Source of the DNA: Takashimella koratensis
Lineage: Eukaryota; Basidiomycota; Tremellomycetes; Trichosporonales; Tetragoniomycetaceae
Assembly: GCA_003116875.1 (NCBI GenBank)
Contig: BCKT01000002.1
Location: 682,001-746,000 of the forward strand
Direction of reading: 5' to 3'
DNA length: 64,000 nt
Shown here: positions 12,262 through 22,474 of the stretch, piece after piece
Layout: every line of letters begins with the position of its first letter
Position numbering within the stretch: position 1 is the first letter of the stretch
Program-made: the position numbers and the translations under genes
Notes under the pieces: model-generated
The model's input: the letters and a program-made list of their open reading frames with translations, nothing else
What the model was told of the DNA's origin: nothing
The model's database searches: none

Positions 12262-13093
12262 GGTGAGGGTTAGGTAGTGTGGATTGTGGTATGGGTGGAT
12301 GGTGAATGCTGAGATTGAAAGGAGATCTATTGTTGCCGCCAAGACGTGGTTTGTCAAAATAAATCATAAACATTCGTCATATTACGCCGGCTGCCCGTGG
12401 GTTATAAACCGACCGGAAGCGACACGTTTCTTCGACTCGACTGGAGTGAATCTACACCAACCATGCATATCTCTTTGCAGCTCCTTGTAATCTCTCCCCT
12501 TCTCCCCCCACAGGCAAAAAGTCGACGCCCGCCCGGCTCTCTCTGCGCATCCTACGCCCGTCCTATCCTCTTGTAGCGCGAATGCCATTCCAGTCGGGAC
12601 TGATCCGTCGCCGGCCTGCCCGCCGTCGCAACCGAGGTTACGTAAACGTATGCTGGAATGATCACCGAGAACTGAACCAAAGACAAAAGTCGTGAGACTT
12701 TGCTGGGGCCCGAACACTCGCGCTAGAGGAGACATTGGTGTACAAATGGCGCGCTGAAGAGAGGAAATCCGTAGACGGAAAACAGGCATCTTCCCAATGA
12801 GCCATTAGAGCTAAAGAATTGGAGGAACAGATGTGAATATATCCTCCCAATCATTCCACCGGGTGGCTTGCGATTGTCACCGACACGTCCCTTGTCCTCG
12901 CCTGGTCCCAACTCCACGCCATCTCCGCATCCCCTTTCTCCACCTATCCACCTATCCACCTATCCACCCTCCTACCCGACCTTGCCACCACATCCTCCTC
13001 GATAACGAGCAGCCTTGAATCTCCCGCTACACATAACAATCACGACCTCGCTCCGACCATTCTTCGACTGCACCCTCCTACTACTCACCCGCA
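12262..13093. promoter_or_regulatory. Divergent intergenic region between lipase and BOS1
   Basis: This 832-bp gap separates two outward-facing genes and should hold both promoters. I see no convincing coding exon; open frames here lack family motifs. The half next to BOS1 is pyrimidine-rich, typical of a fungal 5' leader, and contains a short 8-bp tandem repeat. Confidence 0.5.
12941..12969 (+). repeat. Short tandem repeat, unit CACCTATC
   Basis: About three and a half copies of an 8-bp unit lie in the presumed 5' leader or promoter of BOS1, 125 bp before its ATG. Confidence 0.8.
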
Positions 13094-14238
13094 ATGAACT
13101 CGCTCAACGCTTTGGGCAACCGGCAAATAGCCAGTCTCAACGCCGACCTGGCGCGTATGGAGGGCGGCGAGGGTGGGCCTAGCGTGCAAGGTGAGTATAC
13201 GCGGCTCTGTCTCACTCGCACTCGGCGACTGTGCCGTCTCAGGTTTGGTCCTCAAACCATGTCACATTCCGCTATCTTCAATACCGCATCCGCCGACATA
13301 TCTTCACCCACCTTTATCACCCAACTAACCCACCACAGGCCAGATCCAGACAACGCTCGGCGCGCTGTCGCGCTTGATAGACGACTACGATTCAATGGCG
13401 CGCAAGGAGATGGTGACTGCCGCGCGTGAGAAGGCAAATACGTGAGTGTTGTTGAGACGTGCACGTTCTGCCGCTCTTGCTTTCTCCGCTGTGTAGAAGC
13501 TTTGCTAACCCGTCATGTCCATTCACCACCTTCTCAACATCCCTCTAGACGCGTGACGAAGCTCAAGAACGAGCACAAGGAGTTGAAAGCTCGCTTCGAC
13601 CGAGCCAAGAACGAGGGCCACCAAAAAGTAGTTCTTCACCCACCTTCTGTCTCTAGCTCCATTCTTCCTCCCGCTGACTCCTTGTTAGGCCCGCACAGAC
13701 CTCCTTTCCAGCTCATCAACCACCTCTACCTCCTCGGCCTACCCTACCGGCACGATGCAACGTCGTTCCTCGACCCACCCCAATGCCCCACCTTCCCCGA
13801 TCCACGAATCCCCATTCGCTTCGTCGTCGCTGTATCAGCCGAACAACCCGGCCGCGGGGCGCGAGGACTTTGCGTTGCGAGAACATACGTTCCTACAGGA
13901 GAGCGAAAGCAGTATCGACCAGTATATCGCACAAGGAAGGGCGGTGTTAGAGAACCTCGTGGAACAGAGGGGGATATTGAAAGGGACGAGGAAGAGGTTG
14001 TTGGATGCGGCAAACACACTGGGACTCAGTCGGGAGACGATCGGTTGGGTCGAAAGGAGAACGTGAGTGAGGGGTTTGGCCGGCTGAGCAGCTTCGTTTC
14101 GCACCCATCGGGACCAACAGTTTGCAGAGTTGTAAGGATACTAACTATCGTTGCAGGAAGCAAGACGCGTGGATCTTTGGTGCCGGAGCGACGTTTACAC
14201 TGTTCAGCTTCTGGGTCATCTGGCACTACCTCGGTTAA
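13094..14238 (+). CDS. BOS1: BOS1/membrin-type Qb-SNARE, ER-Golgi traffic
   Basis: This SNARE works with Sed5, Bet1 and Sec22 in ER-to-Golgi vesicle fusion. The N-terminal exons (MNSLNALGNRQIASLNADL, then a helix with LIDDYDSMARKEM) form the N-terminal three-helix region. After a Ser/Pro-rich linker, the SNARE helix runs from FLQESESSIDQY to KRLLDAANTLGLS (13870-14035), with ENLVEQRGIL holding the central-layer Gln. A last exon of about 80 nt encodes a C-terminal membrane anchor (IFGAGATFTLFSFWVIWHYLG), so this is a tail-anchored protein. Five exons with short introns are visible. It converges with a Myb-like gene whose stop is 128 bp away. Confidence 0.9.
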
Positions 14239-14366
14239 GTTTGAGATGTCACGAACTGTCACGCGATGCATTCGGGACACGATTTCTCATTTGGCAATAT
14301 ACGTGGATACGGGGAATGGGGGTCAGAGGACTGATCATATCGGTCGACGGGACAAGAAGTAGTTCG

Positions 14367-14960
14367 TCACTGGTCTGGGCCAGCAGTCGAAAGACGGCGC
14401 ATCTGCTGGGATCAGCCTGGTCGGAGTGTGGAGTGAAGGAGAGAGGGTGTTGAGGGGGTGGTACAGCAGGGAATTCAACGAGGCCAACACTCACCAAGGC
14501 GATGCGTCGAGAGCGGATGCCCGGCAGACCACGATACGCAAGACGCTGGTCAGTCATGACAGCGGCGGACAGTCCGTCCGCCAAAACCTTGTCCATGATC
14601 TCGATCAGGATCGCATCTTCCTCCTTCTGCCAAACCTGTATCGCGGTCACGTCAGCGAGATGAGAACACGGCAGAGAGCGTGTGAAGACATTCCGGACTC
14701 ACTCTGGGCGAGGCGTTCTTGCGCTTGCTAGGAGTACCTTCGTCGTCCGAGCTACTGCCCTCAGCCTTAGCTTTGGTCTTGCGCTTGCCCTGGGTACTGG
14801 GTTTGGTCTTGGGTTTAATGTCCGCCGAAGAGTCCTTGGACGACGATTTGGACGACTTGAACACCTTGGAAGTCGTCGACTTGGGTGAGGGTGTCGTCGC
14901 GGTCTGCGGCGAGTTGGAAGCAGGAGTCGACGGCGTCTCGAGGGTGGGTTTAGTATCCAT
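14367..14960 (-). CDS. Small Myb/SANT-like protein with basic low-complexity N-terminus
   Basis: Three exons are modelled. The first (from ATG 14960) encodes a Ser/Thr/Lys-rich segment with a putative nuclear signal (GKRKTKAKAE). The second starts VWQKEEDAILIEIM and ends PGIRSRRIAL. The third adds about 12 residues to a stop at 14367. The middle exon has a Myb/SANT-like pattern: Trp, acidic pair, two hydrophobic helices and a final G..I..R segment. The spacing matches four other small genes in this 10-kb block. DNA binding in the nucleus is likely but unproven. A TATAAAA lies only ~30 bp before the ATG, so the leader is very short. The third exon is the weakest part of the model. Confidence 0.62.
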
Positions 14961-14987
14961 GTTTGTTGATGAGGGCGAGGGCAGAGA

Positions 14988-14994
14988 TTTTATA
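14988..14994 (-). promoter_or_regulatory. TATA box of the Myb-like gene at 14960
   Basis: TATAAAA on the minus strand, 28-34 bp before the start codon. This close spacing implies a leader of only a few nucleotides, or use of a downstream ATG. Confidence 0.5.
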
Positions 14995-15143
14995 AGAGGG
15001 CTGAGGTTGAGAGTGAGTGGCGAGAATGGGTCAAAGTGAAGACGAGAAACAGTGCAAGGGGTTAAAAGCAGTGAATCGAGTGCATCGGTGGTAGGTTGCC
15101 AATCCCCTCATTGATATCATCAGCCAGATTCAGTCTCCAGTCT

Positions 15144-15243
15144 CCCCCCCCCCCCATGTCGTCCACCCCCCCCCCCCCCATCAATCTCCCCCCCCCCCAA
15201 GGACCCCCTCCCCCCCCCCCNNNNNCCCCCCCCCCCCCCCCCC
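15144..15243 (+). repeat. Poly-C tract with five unknown bases
   Basis: Runs of 10-15 C, broken only by a few short non-C stretches, continue into CCCC-NNNNN-CCCC (N at 15221-15225). The tract lies between two divergent Myb-like genes, about 340 bp before the ATG at 15584. Read on the other strand it is poly-G, which is typical of no-signal base calls in two-colour sequencing. The Ns mark an assembly join, so length and content here should not be trusted. Confidence 0.9.
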
Positions 15244-15583
15244 TCCTCCCCGTCCTGGTCCTTTTTGTCTTTTCGCTGCAAAGCCATCATTGATCGTCTC
15301 CATGCAGCCGACATGGGCGAAAGAAGCAAGTGTGGGAGGTCCAAGCGAGTGTCACGCAGCGTGTCCGCAGTCTGTGTAGCTGAGGCCGACAAGGAGTAGC
15401 TCGGTAGTGTCTCTACGATGCCCTCAGCACTTCTTCGTTTGATCCATCGAATGCTCTACCACTTTCTCTTCTTTCTTTAAAGCTCTTCGACCATAACCTT
15501 GCCGTCGACCAATCCTCGCACCGTACCGAGTCATCACATAATCTTTGTTCAACCCACTTCGCCACCACACCCACTTGCTTGAC

Positions 15584-16048
15584 ATGCCGGCTGCCAACTT
15601 GCAAAACCCCTGGGGTCCCGAACACACAGTGAGTCAATCTTTCTCCCTCCCACCTCACCCCTACTCCCCATCTCTCGTCTGTCGCTTCTCTTCCTGTCTT
15701 GCTGACGCCATCCCTGACCTGTGCACCTTGGTACAGGACGCCCTCGCACGATCCATGATCCAAGTCATCCTCTCCCACCGTTCCGATATCTACCGCGACC
15801 CGGCGCTCGCCAACGTCGCATATAACGGCGGCTCAAGGATCAACCAAAAGTGTCAACAGCTGTTGCATAAGATGTGCGCGGATCTCGGCGGGAAAGCGTT
15901 TGTCGATGAACAAGTCGCTACGATGGGTGGAGGGAAGGGGAAAGGGAAAGGGAAAGGAACCGGGGTGGGCGGTGCCGGGTCGCCGGGGAAGAAGAGGAAG
16001 GTCGAGGATGATGACGAGGAGGCGGAGGCGGTGAAAAGTGAGCTGTAG
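15584..16048 (+). CDS. Small Myb-like protein, subgroup A (ALARS...LLHKMC)
   Basis: Two exons (15584-15628 and 15737-16048) encode about 118 residues. The N-terminal exon is MPAANLQNPWGPEHT. The second begins DALARSMIQVILSHR, continues with GGSRINQKCQQLLHKMC, and ends in a Gly/Lys-rich stretch, a basic KKRKV nuclear-localisation-like motif and an acidic tail. It is clearly paralogous to the gene at 21750: the same intron position after an H-T pair, and the same ALARS, GGSRI and LLHKMC blocks. The conserved core keeps the Trp/helix/Arg layout of a single Myb-like repeat but is divergent. A nuclear DNA-binding role is inferred. No enzymatic motif is seen. Confidence 0.75.
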   Translation: MPAANLQNPWGPEHTVSQSFSLPPHPYSPSLVCRFSSCLADAIPDLCTLVQDALARSMIQVILSHRSDIYRDPALANVAYNGGSRINQKCQQLLHKMCADLGGKAFVDEQVATMGGGKGKGKGKGTGVGGAGSPGKKRKVEDDDEEAEAVKSEL

Positions 16049-17073
16049 CATGGATCGTGGGCTAGAGTGGGGATCAACAAGGAGAAAATGGGGTCTCTCG
16101 GAACTGTATCTCCTCCGATTGAATAGAGTGGGGGAAACGAACAGGAGAATAGGAAGACGGAAAGAATCTGATGCCTTGCTCCTTCGATCCTTACGAGACA
16201 TACCCCTGATGGCTCACTCAGGACGATCGTGACCCTGTGGGTGTTGAGCCGGCGCCGAGCTGAAGTGAATGACCAAATTCGACTCGGGCGCACGTTGGTT
16301 GACTCTGAGACTCTATTCGCACATCTTCCCCTGCCTTGTAATGAATGATCGGAGTCCGTCCGCGCCGGAAAGCTCGGTGGCAACTCGAGGAGGAAAGGGG
16401 GTGACTTGCGTCGTCAGGATCAAAGATCAGGTAGTGACGATGCCGAAGGGGTTGCCGTCATGAGAGTTAGGGGTATGGCAGGATACTGCAGGAGCAGGAT
16501 GGAGCGGGTACGACAGGCAAGTGGGTCTCCATCACCGAGGGTGATACGAGTGTCGTCCGACAGGACAATTGATCCCCGAATTTCCCGCGAGCCAAGCCAG
16601 AGCAGGAACGCGCCGGGTACGCAAAGGGTCGAGGGGAGTGGGCGGACCTTGAATGATCCTACCCCTTCGGGTGCCTGCTGCCTATTCAGGCGGCCGTAGG
16701 GATGTCCCCACGGCTGCAGGAGACTGATCTTAGTTAACCGGCGGTTCGACGGCGGCCAAGAGATGGATGGTGAAAGTGTACGGACGAAAGCGATAGCTCA
16801 CGTGACGTTCGTTGGTCACCGCCACCGCCACCGCCACATTCGCCGACAGGCATCTGCAGTAACTTGCACGGGGAGGTAGTGTCACACGGTAGCAAGTTTG
16901 GGATCGACCCGACACAGAAGTCTGTGCTAGTTCCATGTAGTCCCTCTAAAGACCAGATGGTCTCAAGCGAGTCGAACAGCGGACGTCATTTGCATGTGGG
17001 CTTTTGATCATTCTACGAATCTCAAATCACGCTTGGTTAAGGTCTAATAAGCCACACCGGGCACTACCGCCAT
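16049..17073. other. Intergenic region, no gene recognised
   Basis: About 1 kb lies between the Myb-like gene at 15584 and the 3' end of the U-box gene. Open frames of 60-180 codons exist on both strands but show no motif, no plausible splice structure and no codon pattern like their neighbours. A short GCC-ACC repeat sits at 16818-16837. Both flanking genes end or face into it, so it should hold two 3' UTRs. Confidence 0.5.
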
Positions 17074-18688
17074 TCAGTTGTCGTCGGACTGAGCAAAGAC
17101 GCCATTAGAGTCTTCTACACGAACCAGCTTGAGCCCCAGGGCGTCAGCAATGAGCTTGGCCCAGTGCTTGGCCTCGGGGCAGGGGATGTAATCAGAGAGC
17201 ACGGCGGGCAGATTGGTCATCGGATCACGGCCGCGAATCGCGATGGCCTCTTCGATGACGCGCTTCTCGTACAAGTGGCCTGTCTTTCGCGAGATGACAG
17301 GATCGACACTGAGTACATGTCAGTGGCTTTCCAAACGTGAGGCAGCAGTCGGCCAGGTGAGTATGATACAGCCAAGACAAAGCATGGTAGCAGGTACTTG
17401 CACCCTTTGTACTCACACGAGACAGTAAGAGATTGAGCACTGGACGCTCTTGGTGACGAGAAAGTCCAGTGCGTACTGCCTGTCGGGGCTGTCGGTGTAC
17501 CATTCGAACGGGCGCACGTCGAAAACAAAGGACATGAGCCAGCGTCGAGTGGACCTTGCGCGAGGCCGGGCCAGCTCGATCTCCTGTTGAGCGATGCCCA
17601 TGGCGATGTTGCTCAAGAGCACCGAGGTGATGACCATGGGGACAACGCCAACGGGACCCATGGCGAGCTCGGCGAGTTGCACAGCGGCGACAATGGCGGC
17701 AACGTCGGCAGTGATGCGGACGGCGTTGGTGGTTGTCCAAGGCTCCATAGCGGAGGAGAGGTGGTTGGAGACGTCGACGGAGCGACGACCATCGTCAGGA
17801 CCAGTACGACGCCAAAGAGCTTTGACGAGATGGAGAATTGTATGTTGAAGCATGCCCGCAGCTCGGATCGCACCTGCCTGGAAACCCCCGGCGAAAGAAG
17901 AGATCCGAGCCTGGAAGTAAATATATCTGTTCAGCTCACGATGCCGACTCTGGAAACAACGAAGGGAAACTTACAAAGGAAGCGAGGATGGCGTCAGAGA
18001 TGTGGCCACCGCTAAGGAAGGCGAAGATCTCCTGCTTTGACGACATCAAAGCCTTGATTGCTGCCTTTTTCAGAGCGTTCCCTAGACCCATGACGGTCAT
18101 CGTCGCCGTGACAGACTTGAGGAGATCGGCAAAGGCATTCTCACGCTCGCGAGGGGGGGCACGAGTGAGAACGATGGTGGCGAGACTGAGGTGGATGACG
18201 AGGTTGATCAGCACCCACTGCCGCCATCGCTGTGAAGACCTCGGAGGCTGCGCGGGTCGAGATCCAGCTCGCGTCGGTGTGGGCTGGGAGCTCGAAGCAG
18301 GCGGTGAAGCCGGATTCGAGGCCAGATATGCGCGGATGATATTGTTGCGTAGCTCGGTCATGGCCTCGTCAGCTTGCTGATTGAAATCCTCGATCTGACC
18401 GCGAAGCAGGTCGGGAATGGTCGGTTGGGCGACGTTCGGTCCGGCGGCGTCCAGACCACTTCCGAGGGCTTGGAGGAAGTGGAGAATGTCACTGTTGGAC
18501 TGGAGCGTGGGCGAGGCGAGGGCGAGCATGTCGACGCCATCGGTGCTACCCTCGTCGCTAGACGGAGCGGTTGCGAGGACAACGCTGTCCACGGAGTCGA
18601 GAGGTGAGCTTGGGAGGGACATTATTGCGGTCGGGTCCGTCGAAGGAGAGCCGGTGGGGAAAGAGACGCATGGGGGTATAGAAGTCAT
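17074..18688 (-). CDS. Membrane protein with C-terminal Prp19-type U-box
   Basis: Three exons (about 18688-17976, 17924-17411 and 17311-17074) give roughly 490 residues. The N-terminal ~130 residues are Ser/Pro-rich and disordered. A hydrophobic segment (WVLINLVIHLSLATIVL) follows, then amphipathic helices, and a second hydrophobic region in exon 2 (IVAAVQLAELAMGPVG through VITSVLLSNIAMGIA). The last ~80 residues span an intron and read CSISYCLV-VDPVISRKTGHLYEKRVIEEAI, then GRDPMTNLPAVLSDYIPC. This matches the Prp19 U-box start (CSISNEVPEHPCVS, SNHVYERRLIEKYI, GTDP). U-boxes recruit E2 enzymes, so a membrane-bound ubiquitin ligase is inferred. There are no WD40 repeats. I do not recognise the membrane part. 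It is divergent from a similarly built protein at 19553. Confidence 0.72.
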
Positions 18689-19552
18689 GCCCTTTTCTCT
18701 CCTTCACTCCGGATGCCATTGTAAGCGGTTACTACGTAGGAACGGGTTTGCTAGAACGTCTCGGCGAAGACCGAACTCGGTCCGTTCGTCATCAGCAGAA
18801 CCATGCCGTATCTTGGCTAAGGAGCGGTGGTTCTGCTCCGCGGCTGTATCAATGTTCCGAGCAGGCCTGGCCAAGGCGATGCACAAGTCATGGATGCGGG
18901 TTTGTGGGATCGAAAGACGTACAAAGACAGAGAGACAGCGAAGTGTGGAAGGAAATGAAAAGCGTATTTCCTTTACCTAAGAACGTACCTCGGTCTAAGT
19001 TTCCGGGAACTGCGGACGCCTCCGACCTTGCCGACGGAAATTGTGGATCTATCTCTACGCACGAGTAGTTCCCGTCATCCTCTTCCTCAATCTCACCCCA
19101 AAAAACGCTCAACCGATCGTCCTGCCCTCTTTTTCCTCTGATCTTTGCTCGAATGAAGAAATGAGGCGCGCCGAGGCGATGTCACTGTACCTGGGCAGCT
19201 AACGAGAACGGGTTCGACGAGCATTGACGACTCCTTTACGATTGCTCACTTTCTCGAACTCTCCACTCCTTTCATTTGTTCCCATAGCCCCATCCTCATC
19301 CCTCTCGCTCTCGCGACCCTTTTGCCGTTGCCCTTTCCTCCCATTCCCCACGTTCGTTTCTCCCGTCTTCCTGTCGCTCGGTCGACTTCGTCCACCTTCA
19401 CTTTCATCGCTAATCCCTCGCCGCCGCTCTCTCGGCCCGATGACACTGTTCCCAAGGTATAAAAGGCCGGCTAGTATGCCCATTCGACTGTTCATCACCG
19501 CTAGTCAACCCCCTTCTCTCTTCTATCCTTCATCCTCTCTTCCGCCTCCGCC
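18689..19552. promoter_or_regulatory. Divergent promoter region with a TATA box at 19458-19465
   Basis: These 864 bp separate two outward-facing membrane-protein genes. TATAAAAG at 19458-19465 lies 88 bp before the ATG at 19553, with a pyrimidine-rich leader between them. I found no matching TATA for the U-box gene and no convincing gene inside. Confidence 0.6.
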
Positions 19553-20428
19553 ATGAAAATCGTCTGTATCAATCCGGGCCCCAAGGCCGCGTTCACGGCC
19601 GCAATCGCCTCGGACGCCACCCCGGCCGAGATCGTCTGCAGTAAAATCGAGAAATTACTCGTGTCGCATAAAAGGTACACCCTCAGCTGGCGAAAGATCT
19701 ATGAGGCGTTATACTCGCTACTCGCGCCGGCTTCGTGGATCGAGATGTGGGAAGCAGGCAAGGCCAAGGCGAAGAAGTGGCTTTGGGAGGCGCCCGAGAA
19801 GCAGGTCAAGTCGCAGCTCCTAAAATTCCTCAAGAAGAATCTCGGTATGCTTACGGAGAGTAGCGTCTTTAAGACGCTTGGGGAATGGGCGATGCGAATC
19901 GGAGTATCGGCTGGTTCTGCGTTCGTGAGTACCTGCCTCTTCCTCGACCTCTTCGCCCTTCCATCCCTCCTCTCTTCGTCTCTTCCTCCTGCGCCAGGTC
20001 TCTCGCGACATGCAGTGACGTGTCTTCCTTCACAGCTCGGTGTCGAAGCCATGATCCTCGGCATGCTCGCCGCGATCATTGAAGGTGGTGCCCAATACGC
20101 CAAGTGGTTCGTCTACCGCCTCTTTGCCCACTTCGCAGAGTCCGGATCCAAGAAGGAAGCCAAGTACCAACAATTGGCGGACGATGCGTGGCCGAATCAG
20201 GAAACCGTCTACAAGATGGTCAAGGCAGGTATCGTCACCACTTCGACCATCCTCATCGTTCACGCCATCTGCCTTCTCGTCGGCACCCTTGTCCCGGCCT
20301 CCGGACTTGCGTTGTTCACTTTCATAACCATGGCCATCGTCGGGTGCGTGTTGGAATCGGCAATCGACATCCTCACAACCAAGGTATTTGCGATCCGCCC
20401 TGGAAAGGCAAAGGCGAAAAAGGATTGA
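19553..20428 (+). CDS. Putative multi-pass membrane protein of unknown family
   Basis: The gene reads as one frame from the ATG at 19553 to the stop at 20428. A good intron (donor gtgagt at ~19926, acceptor cttcacag near 20036) would remove a low-complexity stretch while keeping the frame, leaving about 250 residues. The N-terminal ~115 residues are soluble, helical and Lys-rich. After the intron come three hydrophobic segments: LGVEAMILGMLAAII, TTSTILIVHAICLLVGTLV and LALFTFITMAIVGCVL. The protein ends in a basic tail (KAKAKKD). No known family is recognised. Its layout of helical head, paired hydrophobic segments and Trp/Lys-rich middle resembles the divergent U-box neighbour without the U-box, but the similarity is weak. 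Confidence 0.72.
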   Translation: MKIVCINPGPKAAFTAAIASDATPAEIVCSKIEKLLVSHKRYTLSWRKIYEALYSLLAPASWIEMWEAGKAKAKKWLWEAPEKQVKSQLLKFLKKNLGMLTESSVFKTLGEWAMRIGVSAGSAFVSTCLFLDLFALPSLLSSSLPPAPGLSRHAVTCLPSQLGVEAMILGMLAAIIEGGAQYAKWFVYRLFAHFAESGSKKEAKYQQLADDAWPNQETVYKMVKAGIVTTSTILIVHAICLLVGTLVPASGLALFTFITMAIVGCVLESAIDILTTKVFAIRPGKAKAKKD

Positions 20429-21749
20429 TTAGGAAGTCACCAGATGTAAGCCATCTTGCCAATCCAGTCTCGGTATGGGACCATGTCAAGGAGTTTGAGC
20501 GAGCGCTGACTGTTCGATTACAGGTGGCATAATGTTTTGGGATAGCTGCAACGAACTGTAACGCCCGCGGAGTGTTGTAGAAGAATCATAGATTACCTGA
20601 GAGCCAGCCAATCCCTTGGACCGAACGACGACGACACGAATGCATGTCATGTATGCACTTGTGCAACATTCAACGACACTGACATACCTGTGGTATTCCG
20701 AGTGACCTCTCTTCAGTGACCTCTCCCCACTTCTCATGACCGATTCTTGTTCTAATACCCGTTAATCTTTTGACTTCCGAAGACACTGGTCTCGATCACT
20801 CGTTCCCCCTCCCCCTGCCCTCCCCCCCTCTCCTTCCCAGAGGTTTCCCAAAGCCGACAGCCTCTCACCCTCGACACTACCGTCCCCCGCCCTCACGATC
20901 TAGTCCTCTTCACCCTACGTACCCGCTATGTCCAAGATCTAACCTTCAAGGGACTATTGACCGAGCGCTTTATTGTCGTCTAGGGTGTCACCTACCCCTT
21001 CGTCACTTCGTCCCACTTGGCTGCTCAGCGGTCTACCGTCCTGTCCCAAGCACCTCCAAGCCCTCCTTTGAAGTTCCCCCTCTTCCTACCTCCCAGGCCA
21101 GTACCCTCAAGCTCGTTTGGAGACAAAGGCGAGACGGTGGTCAACTGTTACACTCGCGAGTTCAGCCTCTACTGGCGGCAATTTGTTCAGTCGTTGAGTG
21201 ATCATGTCCCGACGATCCATGGGGGGGGCGAATTGTGGAACAAGACCAAAGACAAGGCAATGGAGAAGGTTTGAGCGGTGCCAGAGATGATCTTGACTCG
21301 CAGGTGATGAGCGTCATCAAAAACAGCTTGATGAAGAGGGATTGAGTAAAGGACCCCTTGCCTTTTGGGTTGACGCCGTGCTTTCCTCTTCAGTACATTG
21401 TCCATCACTGAACTCATCACTGGGCCTCGGTCTCGGCGTCGCACGACTTGATCAGGCGGGCAAACGGGGCAGACGCCCAGCACCCAGTTGAGGCGTGCAC
21501 GACGTCACTCCCTTCGTCAATGTGTAACGCCCTTGCTCGCTCACCCCCGGCTCGGTCATTGCTTTACCGTCTACTTGACCTCACCTCATCCACCCGTATC
21601 GTATATAACCGCGCTGTCCAAGTCTCAACTTTCTTTCAACTTCACTCTCGACCACGGACCCCGCCATACACACGAGTCCCCAATCTCAAGTCCCTCGCTA
21701 CACTCAGTCAACGCCACTCCGCTGCCTGCCCTACACTCATACTCTGATC
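20429..21749. other. Intergenic region with TATA box for the 21750 gene
   Basis: About 1.3 kb. TATATAA at 21602-21608 lies 142 bp upstream of the Myb-like ATG at 21750 and probably drives it. An open frame near 21120-21274 (with NCYTREFSLYWRQFVQSL) has protein-like composition but no ATG, no splice partner I could find and no family match. I leave it unannotated. Confidence 0.45.
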
Positions 21750-22184
21750 ATGCCAGCTACAAACTCGGACAACGCCTCCTGGTCAGCGTGGACTCCTAAG
21801 CATACCGTACGTACCTCATGCTCCATCGACACCCATCCTCCTCCTTCCATTGCTATCAACATATGACACATGGCTGAAATATACATTTGCTGACTCTTCG
21901 TCCACCCTCGCTTGCTGCTGCTGCAGAACGCGCTTGCTCGTTCCATCGTCCAACTCATCCTCACCCACCGTCCCGAGCTTTACCGTGAACCAGACCTAGT
22001 CGAAGTCTCGCAACATGGAGGGTCGAGAATCAGCCAAAAGACACAACAGCTACTTCACAAGATGTGCGCCGAGTTTGGCGGGAAAGCTTTTGTTGATGCG
22101 CAAGTGGCCACCATCAAAGATGCCAAGGGGAAAGGTTCGCCTGTCAAGAAGAGAAAGGTCAAGGCTGAGGACGATGAAGCGGTA

Positions 22185-22271
<87 letters not shown>

Positions 22272-22304
22272 TGTAAGAGGGGGAGAAGACACCAGTCCCA
22301 GTAG
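21750..22304 (+). CDS. Small Myb-like protein, subgroup A; 3' end disrupted by poly-G
   Basis: This is a close paralogue of the gene at 15584. Exon 1 is short (MPATNSDNASWSAWTPKHT). An intron of ~125 nt precedes exon 2, which starts NALARSIVQLILTHR, continues GGSRISQKTQQLLHKMC, and reaches a KKRKVKAEDDEAV basic-acidic tail. In the paralogue the stop comes a few residues after the equivalent point, but here an 86-base poly-G run begins and keeps a Gly frame open to 22304. The true C-terminus is therefore unknown; the given end is only the end of the reading frame as assembled. A nuclear DNA-binding role is inferred from the Myb-like pattern and NLS-like motif. Confidence 0.65.
22185..22270 (+). 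repeat. Poly-G tract (86 bases, one A)
   Basis: G32-A-G53 lies directly at the 3' end of the Myb-like coding region. Such a run is exceptional in fungal coding sequence. A sequencing or assembly artefact is more likely than a real polyglycine tail, although real G-tracts could form quadruplexes. Confidence 0.9.
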
Positions 22305-22474
22305 TCCAGATTGCAGTATCCCATGATCATTCATACGAAATGAAGAAACTATGCTTGTCATTGGAGCAGGGCATCCGGACCAGTTTGCATTTCGTCACTG
22401 TCTACAGCTGTTTATTGAGACTATGAGCTGCAGACGAAACGCGCCATTGAGTCTAGGCTTTGGGCTTCAACTGT

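Noticed and set aside
12382..12789. 135-codon minus-strand frame between the lipase and BOS1
   Set aside because: No motif, odd composition, no ATG context, and it lies in the shared upstream region.
21017..21274. 85-codon plus-strand frame with NCYTREFSLYWRQFVQ
   Set aside because: Begins with TTG, lacks a splice partner or family match; possibly part of a gene I could not resolve.
22050..22361. Polyproline frames opposite the poly-G tract
   Set aside because: Produced only by the homopolymer on the opposite strand.
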